NCBI GenBank assembly: GCA_947467145.1
Contig: CANIGJ010000002.1
Location: 77,423-141,422 of the forward strand
Direction of reading: 5' to 3'
DNA length: 64,000 nucleotides
From: Rhodospirillaceae bacterium
Lineage (GTDB): Bacteria; Pseudomonadota; Alphaproteobacteria; Rhodospirillales; UBA2165
The position numbers and the translations under genes are program-made. Positions 45,222-54,695 of the stretch are shown here, one piece after another; positions within the stretch are counted from its first letter, which is position 1; each line of letters starts with the position of its first letter. A model generated the notes under the pieces. The model searched no databases. It saw only the letters and a program-made list of their open reading frames with translations, and was not told the origin of the DNA.

Positions 45222-45254
45222 CGAGGGTGGGCGTCGCAAACCAATGACGGCGTT

Positions 45255-45875
45255 TTAGAATTTCCTTTGGGTGATCAGCTCGGCGCTCATGCGCTTCTGG
45301 CGGATGAACTGTCCCATCAGATGCATCAGCGATTGATGCACGTCCTCAATGACGCCGTAATTGTCGCCGGCGACATGCAGGTTGATCGTCGCGAGCTTGC
45401 CGGTGCGTCCGCCGTTGAAGCCGGTCAGCGCGATGGACTCGCAGCCATTGTCGCGCGCCCATTGGATCACACGCACGACGTTTTCTGAATCGCCCGACGA
45501 CGAGATGGTCATAACGACGTCGCCCTTCTGCCCGTTGAGGCGGAGCTGATGGGTGAAGACCTCGGCATATTCGATATCGTTGGCGATCGCGGTGATCACC
45601 TCGATATTGGCGGCCAGGGAATGGACGCGCGGCAACAGGTTGGTGTCGGTCGCGACGAGCTTGCCGTGATCGCACTCAAGATGATTGGAGATCGCCGCCG
45701 AGCCGCCGTTGCCGCACACGAACAGGGTCGCGCGCCGCTCGTAGGCCTTTTCCAGGATCGCGACGGCCGCAGCCAAGCGGCCGCGATCGACGCTGGCGGC
45801 CGCGCTGGCGAGTTTTTCGAAATAGGCGTCGGCGTAGGTCGCCGCGTCGGCGAATTTTTCATCGGGGAATGTCAT
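45255..45875 (-). CDS. GmhA-like SIS-domain sugar phosphate isomerase
   Basis: 206 residues. A single SIS domain: LFVCGNGGSAAISNHLECDHGK near 52-73, VVMTISSSGDSENVV near 121 and a C-terminal VIEDVHQSLMHLMGQ. The layout follows GmhA (sedoheptulose-7-phosphate isomerase for lipopolysaccharide heptose), but the ECDHGK block differs from canonical GmhA, so another sugar phosphate is possible. GAGAGGAC provides a good ribosome binding site just before the ATG. The gene is convergent with purH. Confidence 0.82.
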   Translation of the reverse strand: MTFPDEKFADAATYADAYFEKLASAAASVDRGRLAAAVAILEKAYERRATLFVCGNGGSAAISNHLECDHGKLVATDTNLLPRVHSLAANIEVITAIANDIEYAEVFTHQLRLNGQKGDVVMTISSSGDSENVVRVIQWARDNGCESIALTGFNGGRTGKLATINLHVAGDNYGVIEDVHQSLMHLMGQFIRQKRMSAELITQRKF

Positions 45876-45920
45876 GACGGGTCCTCTCGGAGCGTCTTCT
45901 ATAGATAAGCCGGGCGGGTT

Positions 45921-47186
45921 TCAACGGCGAGGTGCGGGAACCGTGCTCAAAAGAGCGGCGCCGACTAGGAAAAACACCAAGATTGTGGCCATCCCGGCGC
46001 GTGCCGAATCGAACGCAGCGGTGGCCAGGCCGAATATCAGCGGCCCCAGGAAGGCGGTCGCCTTGCCGGATAAGGCGTAGAGCCCGAACATTTCGGTCTC
46101 CTTGCCCTGCGGAACCAGACGCGCCATCAGCGAACGGCTGGCGGCCTGGGCCGGGCCGAAGAAAATGCCGAGCGCCGCGCCCAGTATCAGGAAGGTCGTC
46201 TTGTCGTCCACAGTCAGGATGGCGCCGCCGACCGCGGCGAGGCAAACGAGCGAAATCAGGATCGTGGTTTTCGATCCGATCCGGTCGTCGATCCACCCGA
46301 AAGCGGCCGCCCCCAGTCCGGCGGTGACGTTAATGATGACGGCAAACTGCAACACCTCGGCCGTCGTCATGCCAAAGGTGCTTTGCGCGAAGACGCCGCC
46401 CATGGCGAACAGGGTGACCAGCCCGTCGCCGTATATCATGTGCGCGATCAGGAAACGGACGATGACGCGGTGCTCGCGCACGTCGCGCAAGGTGCGGCCC
46501 AGCAGCGCCAAGCCGTCCTTGACCGCGCGCCCGACCGGCAGGCCCGACGACGGCTGATCGGGCGTCCACAGGAAGAGCGGGATCGCGAAGACGGCGAACC
46601 AGATCGCAACCAGCAGGGAGGTCGCACGCACATGGGCGTTCGAATCCAGATCGAAGCCGGTCAGGATGACGACGAGGCAGCCGAGCCCGCCCACATAGCC
46701 CAATCCCCAGGCCCAGCCCGACAACCGCCCCAGACGCTCTTCGGATACGATGTCGGGCAACATGGCATTGTTGAAGACGACGCCCATCTCGAAGCCGATA
46801 TTGGCGATGGCGACCAGGATCAGCGCCGGCAGGATATAGGCTGGGTCCGGCATGATGAAGGTGAGCAGCGCGGTGGCGATGACGCACACGGCGGTGCAGC
46901 CGGCGATCCAGGGCTTACGTCGCCCGCCGATATCGGCGATGGCGCCGAAAATGGGTGCCAGGATCGCGATGCTGAGCCCGGACAGTCCCATCGCGTAGCC
47001 CCAATAGGACGCGCCCAGATGTTCGTCGCCGACCACGCCCTTGGCGAAGTAGGTCGCGAACACGAAGGTGATGACGACGGTCGTGAAGGCCGAATTGGCC
47101 CAGTCGAACATCGCCCAGGCAAAAAGCCCGCGGTTGGATGCCGGTGTTTGCGGACCCGCCAAAAGCCCCGCAGGCGTGTCAGCCAC
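45921..47186 (-). CDS. MFS transporter, UMF1/Atg22-like
   Basis: 421 residues with about 12 hydrophobic segments. The family mark AWAMFDWANSAFTTVVITFVF occupies residues 23-43, and a loop with DIGGRRKPWI matches the MFS signature between helices 2 and 3. UMF1/Atg22-like proteins export amino acids or unknown metabolites. It starts within the end of the glutamate dehydrogenase gene (8 bp overlap), so it may move the substrate or product of glutamate catabolism. That link is inferred from the overlap only. Confidence 0.88.
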   Translation of the reverse strand: MADTPAGLLAGPQTPASNRGLFAWAMFDWANSAFTTVVITFVFATYFAKGVVGDEHLGASYWGYAMGLSGLSIAILAPIFGAIADIGGRRKPWIAGCTAVCVIATALLTFIMPDPAYILPALILVAIANIGFEMGVVFNNAMLPDIVSEERLGRLSGWAWGLGYVGGLGCLVVILTGFDLDSNAHVRATSLLVAIWFAVFAIPLFLWTPDQPSSGLPVGRAVKDGLALLGRTLRDVREHRVIVRFLIAHMIYGDGLVTLFAMGGVFAQSTFGMTTAEVLQFAVIINVTAGLGAAAFGWIDDRIGSKTTILISLVCLAAVGGAILTVDDKTTFLILGAALGIFFGPAQAASRSLMARLVPQGKETEMFGLYALSGKATAFLGPLIFGLATAAFDSARAGMATILVFFLVGAALLSTVPAPRR

Positions 47187-50100
47187 CGTTGGCCAACGCG
47201 CTGAGGTTTCGGCTGGCGACGGCCAGCATCGCCAGATCGACCGGATCGGCCGCTTTCAATTCGCCCAACATCTGTTTCATCTGTTCCATGGCGGCGACGT
47301 TCTTCTTGCCCCAGGTTTCGAGCGGGTCGGCGCCCGCATTCATCATGCGCAAGGTCAGGTTCTTCTGGTGCGCATATAGTTCCTCGATCACGGCCGCTGC
47401 GGCAAGCTTTTGCCAATGGGTATCGGCGGGCAGCTTTTCCGCGTTGTAGCGCAGCCAGCCGAGCCCGAAGGTCTCGCCGATCTGGAAATACAGCCGCGCG
47501 ATCTCGGTCAGCGACTTCTTGCTCTGGGCATCGGCGCGGATGATATCGGGCGCCGAGATCAACAAGATCGTATAGGCGATGCGTTTGGCGAGCGCGGCAG
47601 GAACGCCCTGATCGGTGTAGCGCTTGACGCGGAATTCGATATTGTCGGTGACTTCGGCGGGCACGAATTTCTCGATGCCGCCGGCCAGCTCGCGGACTTT
47701 CGGGCTGAATTCCGCGATGGCCTTGCCGATGTCAATCGGGGCCGGGACGTTACGCAACAGCCACAGGGTCGCGCGCTCGATCAATTGCTCGATGTCGGCG
47801 AACAGCTTCACCTGCACGTTGGCATGGACTTTGGCGTCCAGCCCTTCGATGGCGCCCCAGATCGAACGTAGGTCGAAGGCGTCGCGCACGACGATATAGG
47901 CGCGCGCGACATCGACGGGCGAAGCACCCGTCTTTTCGATCAGGTTCATGCAGAAGGTGCCGCCGACGCGGTTGATCATGCTGTTGGTTGCCACCGTCGC
48001 GATGATCTCGCGGCGCAATTGATGGGCGAGGATTTCCTTTTTGTATTTGGCCCTGAGCGCGCTCGGGAAATAATTCACGAGGTCGGCTTCCAATAGGGGA
48101 TCGTCCGGCAGGTCCGATGCCAGCAGCGTATCGTACAGCCACATCTTGGAATAGGGCATGACGATCGCGATCTCGGGCCGCGTCAGTCCGATGCGCTTCG
48201 CGGCGCGTTCGGCCCAGGTTTCGTCATCGGGCAGGAATTCGATCACGCGATCGAGCCGGCCGTTGCGCTCCAGCATGCGCACGAAGCGCTGCTGTAGATC
48301 AAGCAGGGCCAAACTTTTGGCTTGGCTCAGGGTGATGGCTTGGCTTTGCATGTAATTGTCGCGCAGCACCAGCCCGGCCAACTCGTCGGTCAGCTTCGCG
48401 AGCTGCACATTGCGCTGCGCGTAGGTCAGCTTCTTCTTGGCGACCACGGCATCCAGCAGGATCTTGATGTTGACCTCGTGATCGGAGGTATCGACGCCGG
48501 CCGAATTGTCGATCGAATCGGCGTTCAGTCGCCCGCCGGCCAGGGCATATTCGATACGCGCGCGCTGCGTCACGCCCAGGTTGGCCCCTTCGCCGATCAC
48601 CTTCGCTCGAACCGCGTCGGCATCGATGCGCACGGCATCGTTGGAACGGTCATCCGCGTCGGCATGGGTTTCGTGCGATGCCTTCACATAGGTTCCGATA
48701 CCGCCGAAAAACAGCAGCTCGATATCGGCCAACAATAGAATCTTGATCAGCTCGTTCGGCGTCACGCTCGCCTTGGTGATGCCGAAACGCGCGCGCGCCT
48801 CGGCCGACAGTGCGATCGATTTGGCCTTGCGATCGTAAATGCCGCCGCCTTTGGACAATAACTTTGTGTCGTAATCGCTCCAAGATGAGCGCGGCAGATT
48901 GAACATCCGCACCCGTTCCTTGAAGCTCTTCTCCGGATCGGGATTGGGATCGATGAAGATGTGCAGATGGTTGAAGGCGCCGATCAGCTTAGTGTGCTTG
49001 GACAACATCATGCCGTTGCCGAACACGTCGCCCGACATGTCGCCGACGCCGACGCAGATGAAATCCTCGGTCTGGATATCCTTGCCCATCTCGCGGAAAT
49101 GGCGTTTGACCGATTCCCAGGCGCCGCGCGCCGTGATGCCCATCTTCTTGTGATCGTACCCGACGCTGCCGCCGGACGCGAAGGCATCGCCGAGCCAGAA
49201 TCCGTAATCGAGCGCGATGCCGTTGGCGATGTCCGAAAACGTCGCCGTGCCCTTGTCGGCCGCGACGACCAGATAGGGATCGTCGCCGTCGAGGCGCAGC
49301 ACGTCTTGCGGCGGGATGACCTTGCCGTTCTTCAGATTGTCGGTGATGTCGAGCAGGCCCGACATGAACATGCGATAGCACGCGACGCCTTCGGCCGCGA
49401 AAGCCTCGCGCCCGCCGGTGGTGGGCGGACGTTTGACCGTGAAGCCGCCTTTCGATCCGACCGGCACGATGACGGCGTTCTTCACCATCTGCGCCTTCAT
49501 CAGGCCCAGGACTTCGGTGCGGAAATCCTCCAGCCGGTCGGACCAGCGGATGCCGCCGCGCGCCACCAGGCCGCCGCGCAGATGGATCGCCTCGACGCGC
49601 GGGCTATAGACGAAGATTTCGCGTAACGGACGCGGCAAGGGCATTTCGTCGATGAGGGTCGAATCGAATTTGACCGACAAATACGGTTTCGGTGCGCCAT
49701 CGGCGCCCATCTGGAAATAGTTGGTGCGCAGCGCCGATTCGACGACATTGAGGAAGCGCCGCAGCACGCGGTCCTCGTCGGCGCTGGTGACCGATTCCAA
49801 TCCGGCTAGGATATTTTTGCGGAATTTTTCAACCGCCGCATCGCGGCTTTTTGCTTTGGGATCGAACTTGGCGACGAACATGCGCGCGATATCGCCGGCG
49901 ATGAGCGCATTGTTGTTGAGCGCCAGGATCATGTATTCCTGCGAGAACGGCGCCTTTACCTGGCGCAGATAGCGCGCGAAGTGTCGTAGCACGACGACCT
50001 CGCGCCAGCCGAGCCCGCCATTGATGACGAGCGCGTTGAGCCCGTCGCTTTCCATCTCGCCCGACCAGGATTTGCCGAACACGTCGTGGAAACTGTCGCG

Positions 50101-51990
50101 CACGGCCTTCAGATCGAATGTGCCCACGTCTTTATTGACCTGGTCGCGGACTTCGAGCCCGAAATCGTGGATCATCACCACCTTGTGGGTGTCGCTGCGC
50201 GGGTGGATCGCATGCGGCGCTTCGTCGATGACCTTGAGGCCCATATGCTCAAGCATGGGCAGCACGTCGGACAGCGGCAGCGGCACGTGCGGATGATACA
50301 CCTTGAAGCGTAGCTCGCCCGGCTTGGCGTCCTTGGTGCGGTAGAGGTCCATGGCAAGGCGGTCGTTGGCGATGGCCTCGGCAAGGTTCGCGACGTCGTA
50401 GGTCGCATCCTCGACCGTATTGCGATCGGTATAGCTTGCCGGGAAGGCATCGCCGAAGGTCCGTGCCAACGCGTCCGCCTTGGCAGGGTCGTGCGCGCCG
50501 GCCAAGGCCTGGCGCAGATTGTCTGTCCAGGAACGCGCCGCGCGCGCGATCTCGCCTTCGAGCTGCTTCACGTCCACCTTGGGCGCCTTGCGTTCGCCAA
50601 GCGCGATGGTCATGTGGATACGCGTCAGCGTCGTCTCACCATACTCGGCGGTGTCGCTGGTCATCTCGCCGGCGAAGGCGCGCTCCAGGATCGTCTGCAC
50701 GCGCTGGCGTAGCTCGTGTGAATAGCGCTCGCGCGGCACATAGATGAAGCACGAGGCATAGCGCAGAAAATCGTCGATGCGCACGAACAGTGCGACGCGC
50801 TGATGATCCTGCGTATGCAGGATGCCGAGCGCGATCTCGAACAGGTCGGTGTCGCGGATCTGAAACAGCTCGTCGCGCGGAAAGGTCTCAAGGATATGCT
50901 GCAATGCCTTGCCATCATGGCTGGCGGGCGCGTAGCTGGTGCGCGCGAAGACCTTGTCGATCTTGCGGCGCAGCAACGGAATGGTGCGCGGACTGGCCGA
51001 ATAGGCGGTCGAGGTGAACAGGCCGACGATCAGACGTTCGCCGACCACCTTGCCCTTGGCGTCGAATTTCTTCACCCCGATGGTGTCGAGCGTGGCGGCG
51101 CGATGCACGTTTGATTTTGCATCCGCCTTGCTGACGATCAGCGGGTCGGGCCGGCGCACGAAGGCTTGGATTTCGCTCGGCAAGCTGCCGAGGTGACGCA
51201 ATTCCTTGAGCACCAGGCGATTGGGGTCGCGCAGGATGCCCAAGCCCTTCTTGGCATCGACGCGGACTTTCGCGGCTTTGCCGTCGCCCACGAAATCGAA
51301 TTCGCGATAGCCCAGAAAGGTGAAGTGATTGTCATGCGCCCATTGCAGGAAATCCTGCGCCTCGGCGACCTCGCCGGTCGTGCCTTCGGCGAAACGCAGC
51401 TTCAGGCCGTGGATGATCGCCTGCACCTCGCCCTGCATGGCGGGCCAGTCTTCGACCGCCGCGCGCACGTCGCCGTAGGTGGCAGCGAGGGCCTCGGCGA
51501 TTTCCTTGCGCCGGGCATCGCTGTCCTGGCGTGCGATGGCGAAGGTGACGATGGATTCGGCGTTGGCGCCTGGGCCTGTGCCGGCAATGTCCTGCATGAT
51601 GCCGGCGCGGTCGCGTTTGATCCGCATGATGGGATGCACCAGCAGGGAAATGCCGGTGCCGAGCCGCGCCAAGGTGGCCAAGGCCGAATCGATCAGGAAC
51701 GGCATGTCATCGGTCGCGATCTCGATGAGGGTGTTTTTGCCGAGGTCTGGATTGTAGACGCGGATGGTGGTCTTGCCGGTGCGTCGCGCCTTGGCGTTGT
51801 CGAAGTTGGACAGCGCGATCGCAGCAAGTTCGCCGGCCGTGCGCTGGGCCAGGTCCTCGGTCGCGACATTGGCGTAGAAAGCGCGCACGAAGGCATCGAC
51901 AAGCTTCTTCGGTCGTCTTCCCGCGTGCCGGCCGGCGTCGGCCGCCACGTTGCGCAGAATGGCGGTTTTACGAGATTCGATATTGTTCAT
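47179..51990 (-). CDS. gdhZ: NAD-specific glutamate dehydrogenase, large (180-kDa) type
   Basis: 1,603 residues, the size of the large L_GDH_180 family (P. aeruginosa GdhB, Caulobacter GdhZ). A long N-terminal regulatory part precedes the catalytic domain near residues 700-1250, where VARGGIRWSDRLEDFRTEV and VPVGSKGGF show the glutamate and NAD site. FICVGVGDMSGDVFGNGM and VIGEGANLGVTQRARIEYA follow. It oxidises glutamate to 2-oxoglutarate and ammonia with NAD, usually for amino acid catabolism. The stop overlaps the UMF1 transporter start by 8 bp. No frame breaks were seen. Confidence 0.96.
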   Translation of the reverse strand: MNNIESRKTAILRNVAADAGRHAGRRPKKLVDAFVRAFYANVATEDLAQRTAGELAAIALSNFDNAKARRTGKTTIRVYNPDLGKNTLIEIATDDMPFLIDSALATLARLGTGISLLVHPIMRIKRDRAGIMQDIAGTGPGANAESIVTFAIARQDSDARRKEIAEALAATYGDVRAAVEDWPAMQGEVQAIIHGLKLRFAEGTTGEVAEAQDFLQWAHDNHFTFLGYREFDFVGDGKAAKVRVDAKKGLGILRDPNRLVLKELRHLGSLPSEIQAFVRRPDPLIVSKADAKSNVHRAATLDTIGVKKFDAKGKVVGERLIVGLFTSTAYSASPRTIPLLRRKIDKVFARTSYAPASHDGKALQHILETFPRDELFQIRDTDLFEIALGILHTQDHQRVALFVRIDDFLRYASCFIYVPRERYSHELRQRVQTILERAFAGEMTSDTAEYGETTLTRIHMTIALGERKAPKVDVKQLEGEIARAARSWTDNLRQALAGAHDPAKADALARTFGDAFPASYTDRNTVEDATYDVANLAEAIANDRLAMDLYRTKDAKPGELRFKVYHPHVPLPLSDVLPMLEHMGLKVIDEAPHAIHPRSDTHKVVMIHDFGLEVRDQVNKDVGTFDLKAVRDSFHDVFGKSWSGEMESDGLNALVINGGLGWREVVVLRHFARYLRQVKAPFSQEYMILALNNNALIAGDIARMFVAKFDPKAKSRDAAVEKFRKNILAGLESVTSADEDRVLRRFLNVVESALRTNYFQMGADGAPKPYLSVKFDSTLIDEMPLPRPLREIFVYSPRVEAIHLRGGLVARGGIRWSDRLEDFRTEVLGLMKAQMVKNAVIVPVGSKGGFTVKRPPTTGGREAFAAEGVACYRMFMSGLLDITDNLKNGKVIPPQDVLRLDGDDPYLVVAADKGTATFSDIANGIALDYGFWLGDAFASGGSVGYDHKKMGITARGAWESVKRHFREMGKDIQTEDFICVGVGDMSGDVFGNGMMLSKHTKLIGAFNHLHIFIDPNPDPEKSFKERVRMFNLPRSSWSDYDTKLLSKGGGIYDRKAKSIALSAEARARFGITKASVTPNELIKILLLADIELLFFGGIGTYVKASHETHADADDRSNDAVRIDADAVRAKVIGEGANLGVTQRARIEYALAGGRLNADSIDNSAGVDTSDHEVNIKILLDAVVAKKKLTYAQRNVQLAKLTDELAGLVLRDNYMQSQAITLSQAKSLALLDLQQRFVRMLERNGRLDRVIEFLPDDETWAERAAKRIGLTRPEIAIVMPYSKMWLYDTLLASDLPDDPLLEADLVNYFPSALRAKYKKEILAHQLRREIIATVATNSMINRVGGTFCMNLIEKTGASPVDVARAYIVVRDAFDLRSIWGAIEGLDAKVHANVQVKLFADIEQLIERATLWLLRNVPAPIDIGKAIAEFSPKVRELAGGIEKFVPAEVTDNIEFRVKRYTDQGVPAALAKRIAYTILLISAPDIIRADAQSKKSLTEIARLYFQIGETFGLGWLRYNAEKLPADTHWQKLAAAAVIEELYAHQKNLTLRMMNAGADPLETWGKKNVAAMEQMKQMLGELKAADPVDLAMLAVASRNLSALANGG

Positions 51991-52184
51991 GAGCGGGTCT
52001 CCCCAGACTGGTCTTGGACCGTGGACTTAGGCCGCGATGCCCCGATGCGCCCGCCCTTTCACCGGACGTGACGCTCAGAATCCTTATAGAACAAGATATT
52101 AGCAGTGTTCCGGACAATAAGGAACGGGGGCCGCAACGGCATTAGGTAGCAAACGCACCTAACCCGGGGTCGTGTCTGTCGGAA

Positions 52185-52361
52185 TTAGGAAGAGCGCTTT
52201 TGTGACGAGGGCTTCGCGGAGACAGAGGACCATTCCGCGACGTTGGCCAGCAGTTCACACTCATCGGCCATTAAGAGCAGTTCCTTGCGCGCCGCATCGC
52301 CCTTAGCGAGCTTGGCAGCCTCTCTTAGTTCTTCCGCTCTGGATTTGTAGTCCTGTCTCAT
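52185..52361 (-). CDS. Small conserved helical protein, function unknown
   Basis: 58 residues from the ATG at 52359-52361, about 8 nt after GGGGA; a longer frame to 52487 is likely not used. The sequence is mostly helical and charged: DYKSRAEELREAAKLAKGDAARKELLLMADECELLANVAE. It resembles the many short alphaproteobacterial proteins with an RAxELRxxA...LxxMADxYExLA pattern, none with a known role. A serine-rich, basic tail (SVSAKPSSQKRSS) ends it. It stands alone upstream of the dehydrogenase gene. Confidence 0.6.
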   Translation of the reverse strand: MRQDYKSRAEELREAAKLAKGDAARKELLLMADECELLANVAEWSSVSAKPSSQKRSS

Positions 52362-52545
52362 ACCATTCCCCAATTCCCATGGACTGGATATTTTATAACG
52401 GGGAAACGACAAGTGATGGGGTGACAAACTCAGGCTGCGCGCGCCATTTTTTGTCACAGCCCGCCTCCGACATATGCCTCCGGCCATGTTTTGAGATGGA
52501 TGTGTTCGTTATCAAAATGCCGGATTTCGCCTGACGCCGACGACC

Positions 52546-52698
52546 CTAGGCGTGCGGCGGCGTACTTAATGTTTCCGCGAGGAGCACGTAGAGAAGGGCG
52601 ATCTGTTGGTTCAGGCACGCGACCTCGATATCCGAAAAGGGATCGGCCGACAGTAGAGGGGCTTCGTGTTGCCGATAGTCTGGGTATGCTTCGGACAT
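52546..52698 (-). CDS. Possible 50-residue protein
   Basis: Reading the minus strand from the ATG at 52696-52698 gives a 50-residue acidic, leucine-rich chain. It runs from MSEAYPDYRQHEAPLLSAD to a helical CLNQQIALLYVLLAE segment and stops at TAG 52546. The amphipathic helix and natural-looking residue mix suggest a real gene, but no strong ribosome binding site is visible and no family was recognised. Overlapping frames on both strands look less protein-like. Confidence 0.35.
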   Translation of the reverse strand: MSEAYPDYRQHEAPLLSADPFSDIEVACLNQQIALLYVLLAETLSTPPHA

Positions 52699-52868
52699 GC
52701 ACTATTTCTGCGGTAACGAGCAGGGAAAGTCGCGTGGCAAGCGTGAGACGCGTATCCATCCTTCCTCACGCATCCGTGTCGGAACTCCTTTTTGTCACAG
52801 TGGGTTGCGTCCTCATCGGTACCAGGGCCAGCGTTAACTGAAATCCATCGGATCACCGGGACGGAAAG

Positions 52869-52902
52869 AAGGGCGAGGCGCAGAACCTCGCCCTTTCTTT
52901 TT
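52869..52902 (+). terminator. Rho-independent terminator, plus strand
   Basis: AAGGGCGAGG (52869-52878) pairs perfectly with CCTCGCCCTT (52886-52895) around a 7-nt loop and is followed by TCTTTTT. No clear plus-strand gene precedes it. Just after, CTTTTTGAAGAGCC occurs twice in tandem (first copy from 52897), making a short direct repeat. Confidence 0.65.
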
Positions 52903-52959
52903 GAAGAGCCCGGTCTTTTTGAAGAGCCTGTCGCGCGAAATCGATTATAAACCGAAGCG

Positions 52960-54333
52960 ATGATCCCGCCGGACGAGCCTGCCCCAGATATTGCTTTTGG
53001 CCACATCAAACGCGCGCAAGACCTCCTGCGCGCGCGCGACCTCGTGGGTGCGCGCCGCGAAGCGGATCTGGCGCGGGCGCATCCCGAACGCTTGGCCGGC
53101 GTCGATATCGTGGCGCGCAACGCGCTGGGCAGCGTGCTGTATGAGCTTGGCGATTTCGATGCCGCGCGCGCCATCTTCCAGGACGTACTGGCGGACAACC
53201 CGCGCTACGGCGATGCGCTCAACAACCTCGGCAATGTCCTGGCGCGCGAGGGCAAACCGCGGCGCGCGCTGGAATTCTATGAACGGGCCTTGGTGGAAAA
53301 TCCCGGCAGCGCCGATTATCTCGCCAATCTCGGCGGCGCGCGCCAGGCGCTCGGCGATGTCGATGGCGCGCTGAACTGTTTCGCGCAGGCATTGGCGCGC
53401 GATCCCACACATGCCGATGCGCGCTGGAACCGCGGCCTCGCGCGCCTGCTGAGCGGCGATCTGGCGGGCGGGTTCGCTGACTATGAATCGCGCTGGGCGC
53501 TCCCGGAATTCACGGCGCGTCAACTCGCAAGCCCGCGGTGGCCGGATTCAATTTCTGATGAGGATGTGCACGGGAAAACGCTCCTGATCCATTCGGAGCA
53601 GGGCTACGGCGATACGATCCAGATGGTGCGCTTCGCGAAGACCTTGGCCGGGCGTGGCGCCCGCGTGCTGGTCGAGACGCATGCGACCCTGGCACCGCTC
53701 CTGCGCACTGTCGAGGGCATCGGTCAGGTGATCGTGCATGGCGATCCCTTGCCGCGCTTCGATCTGCACATTCCGATGATGAGTCTGCCGGCGGCGTGCG
53801 GCGTTGCCGCGCTCGGCGATATTCCGACCGCACCCTATATCGCCGCGTCCGATGGACCTGAGGTTGCGCTGCCGCCGCGCCGCGCCGGCGAGATACGCGT
53901 GGCGCTCGTATGGGCGGGGCGCCCGACGCATAAAAACGACCGCAACCGCTCGCTCGATATCGCGCGTCTGGCGCCGCTGGCATCAATTCCGAAAGTGAAA
54001 CTTTTCTCGTTGCAGATAGGTGCGACGTCAGACGACCTTGCGCATCTGCCCGGCATCGTCGATCTCGCACCGCAGCTCACCGATTTCGCGATGACCGCGC
54101 GCGTTCTCGATCAGCTCGATCTGGCGATTACCGTCGATACGGCGGTGGCCCATCTCGCCGGCGCGATGGGCAAGGAAGCCTGGCTGATGCTGCCCTTCGC
54201 GCCCGACTGGCGCTGGCTTCAGGCGGGCGCCACCGCGCCCTGGTATCCGAGCCTGCGTTTATACCGCCAACCCAAGATCGGCGATTGGGCGAGCGTGGTC
54301 GAAAAAATCACGGCTGATCTGGCGGCGCGCTAG
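52960..54333 (+). CDS. TPR-repeat protein with glycosyltransferase-like C-terminal domain
   Basis: 457 residues. Residues about 10-180 hold four to five TPR units (for example LGSVLYELGDFDAARAIFQD, LGNVLAREGKPRRALEFYE, LARLLSGDLAGGFADYE). The C-terminal half has LLIHSEQGYGDTIQMVRFA, GARVLVETHATLAPLL, VALVWAGRPTHKNDRNRS and ITVDTAVAHLAGAMGKEAWLMLPFAPDWRW. This is the GT9/GT41-like arrangement seen in TPR proteins of flagellin and surface glycosylation. It may transfer a sugar to a protein. Substrate unknown. Confidence 0.83.
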   Translation: MIPPDEPAPDIAFGHIKRAQDLLRARDLVGARREADLARAHPERLAGVDIVARNALGSVLYELGDFDAARAIFQDVLADNPRYGDALNNLGNVLAREGKPRRALEFYERALVENPGSADYLANLGGARQALGDVDGALNCFAQALARDPTHADARWNRGLARLLSGDLAGGFADYESRWALPEFTARQLASPRWPDSISDEDVHGKTLLIHSEQGYGDTIQMVRFAKTLAGRGARVLVETHATLAPLLRTVEGIGQVIVHGDPLPRFDLHIPMMSLPAACGVAALGDIPTAPYIAASDGPEVALPPRRAGEIRVALVWAGRPTHKNDRNRSLDIARLAPLASIPKVKLFSLQIGATSDDLAHLPGIVDLAPQLTDFAMTARVLDQLDLAITVDTAVAHLAGAMGKEAWLMLPFAPDWRWLQAGATAPWYPSLRLYRQPKIGDWASVVEKITADLAAR

Positions 54334-54380
54334 TTCGTTTTGTCGGTTTTGTGGGCCATCGCCCGCCACGAACCCCCGGC

Positions 54381-54408
54381 GTGACAGCGGCTTTCACCCG
54401 GGTATAGA
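54381..54408 (+). promoter_or_regulatory. Predicted promoter of the small membrane protein gene
   Basis: GTGACA (54381-54386) and TATAGA (54403-54408) are 16 bp apart, near sigma70 consensus. The -10 box ends 35 bp before the ATG at 54444, and GGAG lies about 10 nt upstream of that ATG as a ribosome binding site. Confidence 0.45.
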
Positions 54409-54443
54409 CTGTTGGCAACGAGGCTCGCTGGAGACGTCCCCGG

Positions 54444-54677
54444 ATGTTCGACCTGCAGAAAAAAAGCAATTTCTATCGGATGCGGCTGCGCAATGTGGAC
54501 CGCGAGGTCGAGCCGTTCTTCTCGGCCCTCCTGGTGATCCTGTCGTGCTTCATGTCGGTGCTGCTGTTCGGCGCCGGCAGTTTTGTCGGCGGAATCCTGT
54601 TCCTGCTTCCGCTCATCGTGTCGGCGCTCATTTATTGGGACGATATCCTGGCGCCCGCCGAAGACGACGCGCTTTAA
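54444..54677 (+). CDS. Small membrane protein, function unknown
   Basis: 77 residues. After a charged N-terminal 25 residues, two hydrophobic segments follow (about 27-46 FSALLVILSCFMSVLLFGAG and 50-66 GGILFLLPLIVSALIYW), then a short acidic tail. No family was recognised. It ends 18 bp before a Rieske oxygenase gene and has its own promoter candidate, so it may be cotranscribed with the oxygenase. Confidence 0.6.
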   Translation: MFDLQKKSNFYRMRLRNVDREVEPFFSALLVILSCFMSVLLFGAGSFVGGILFLLPLIVSALIYWDDILAPAEDDAL

Positions 54678-54695
54678 GTCTCTGATAGGTCGCAT

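Noticed and set aside
46383..47204. Long plus-strand frame opposite the UMF1 transporter
   Set aside because: Residue mix (D, G, Q, R heavy) is typical of an antisense shadow; the minus-strand transporter has clear membrane helices and family motif.
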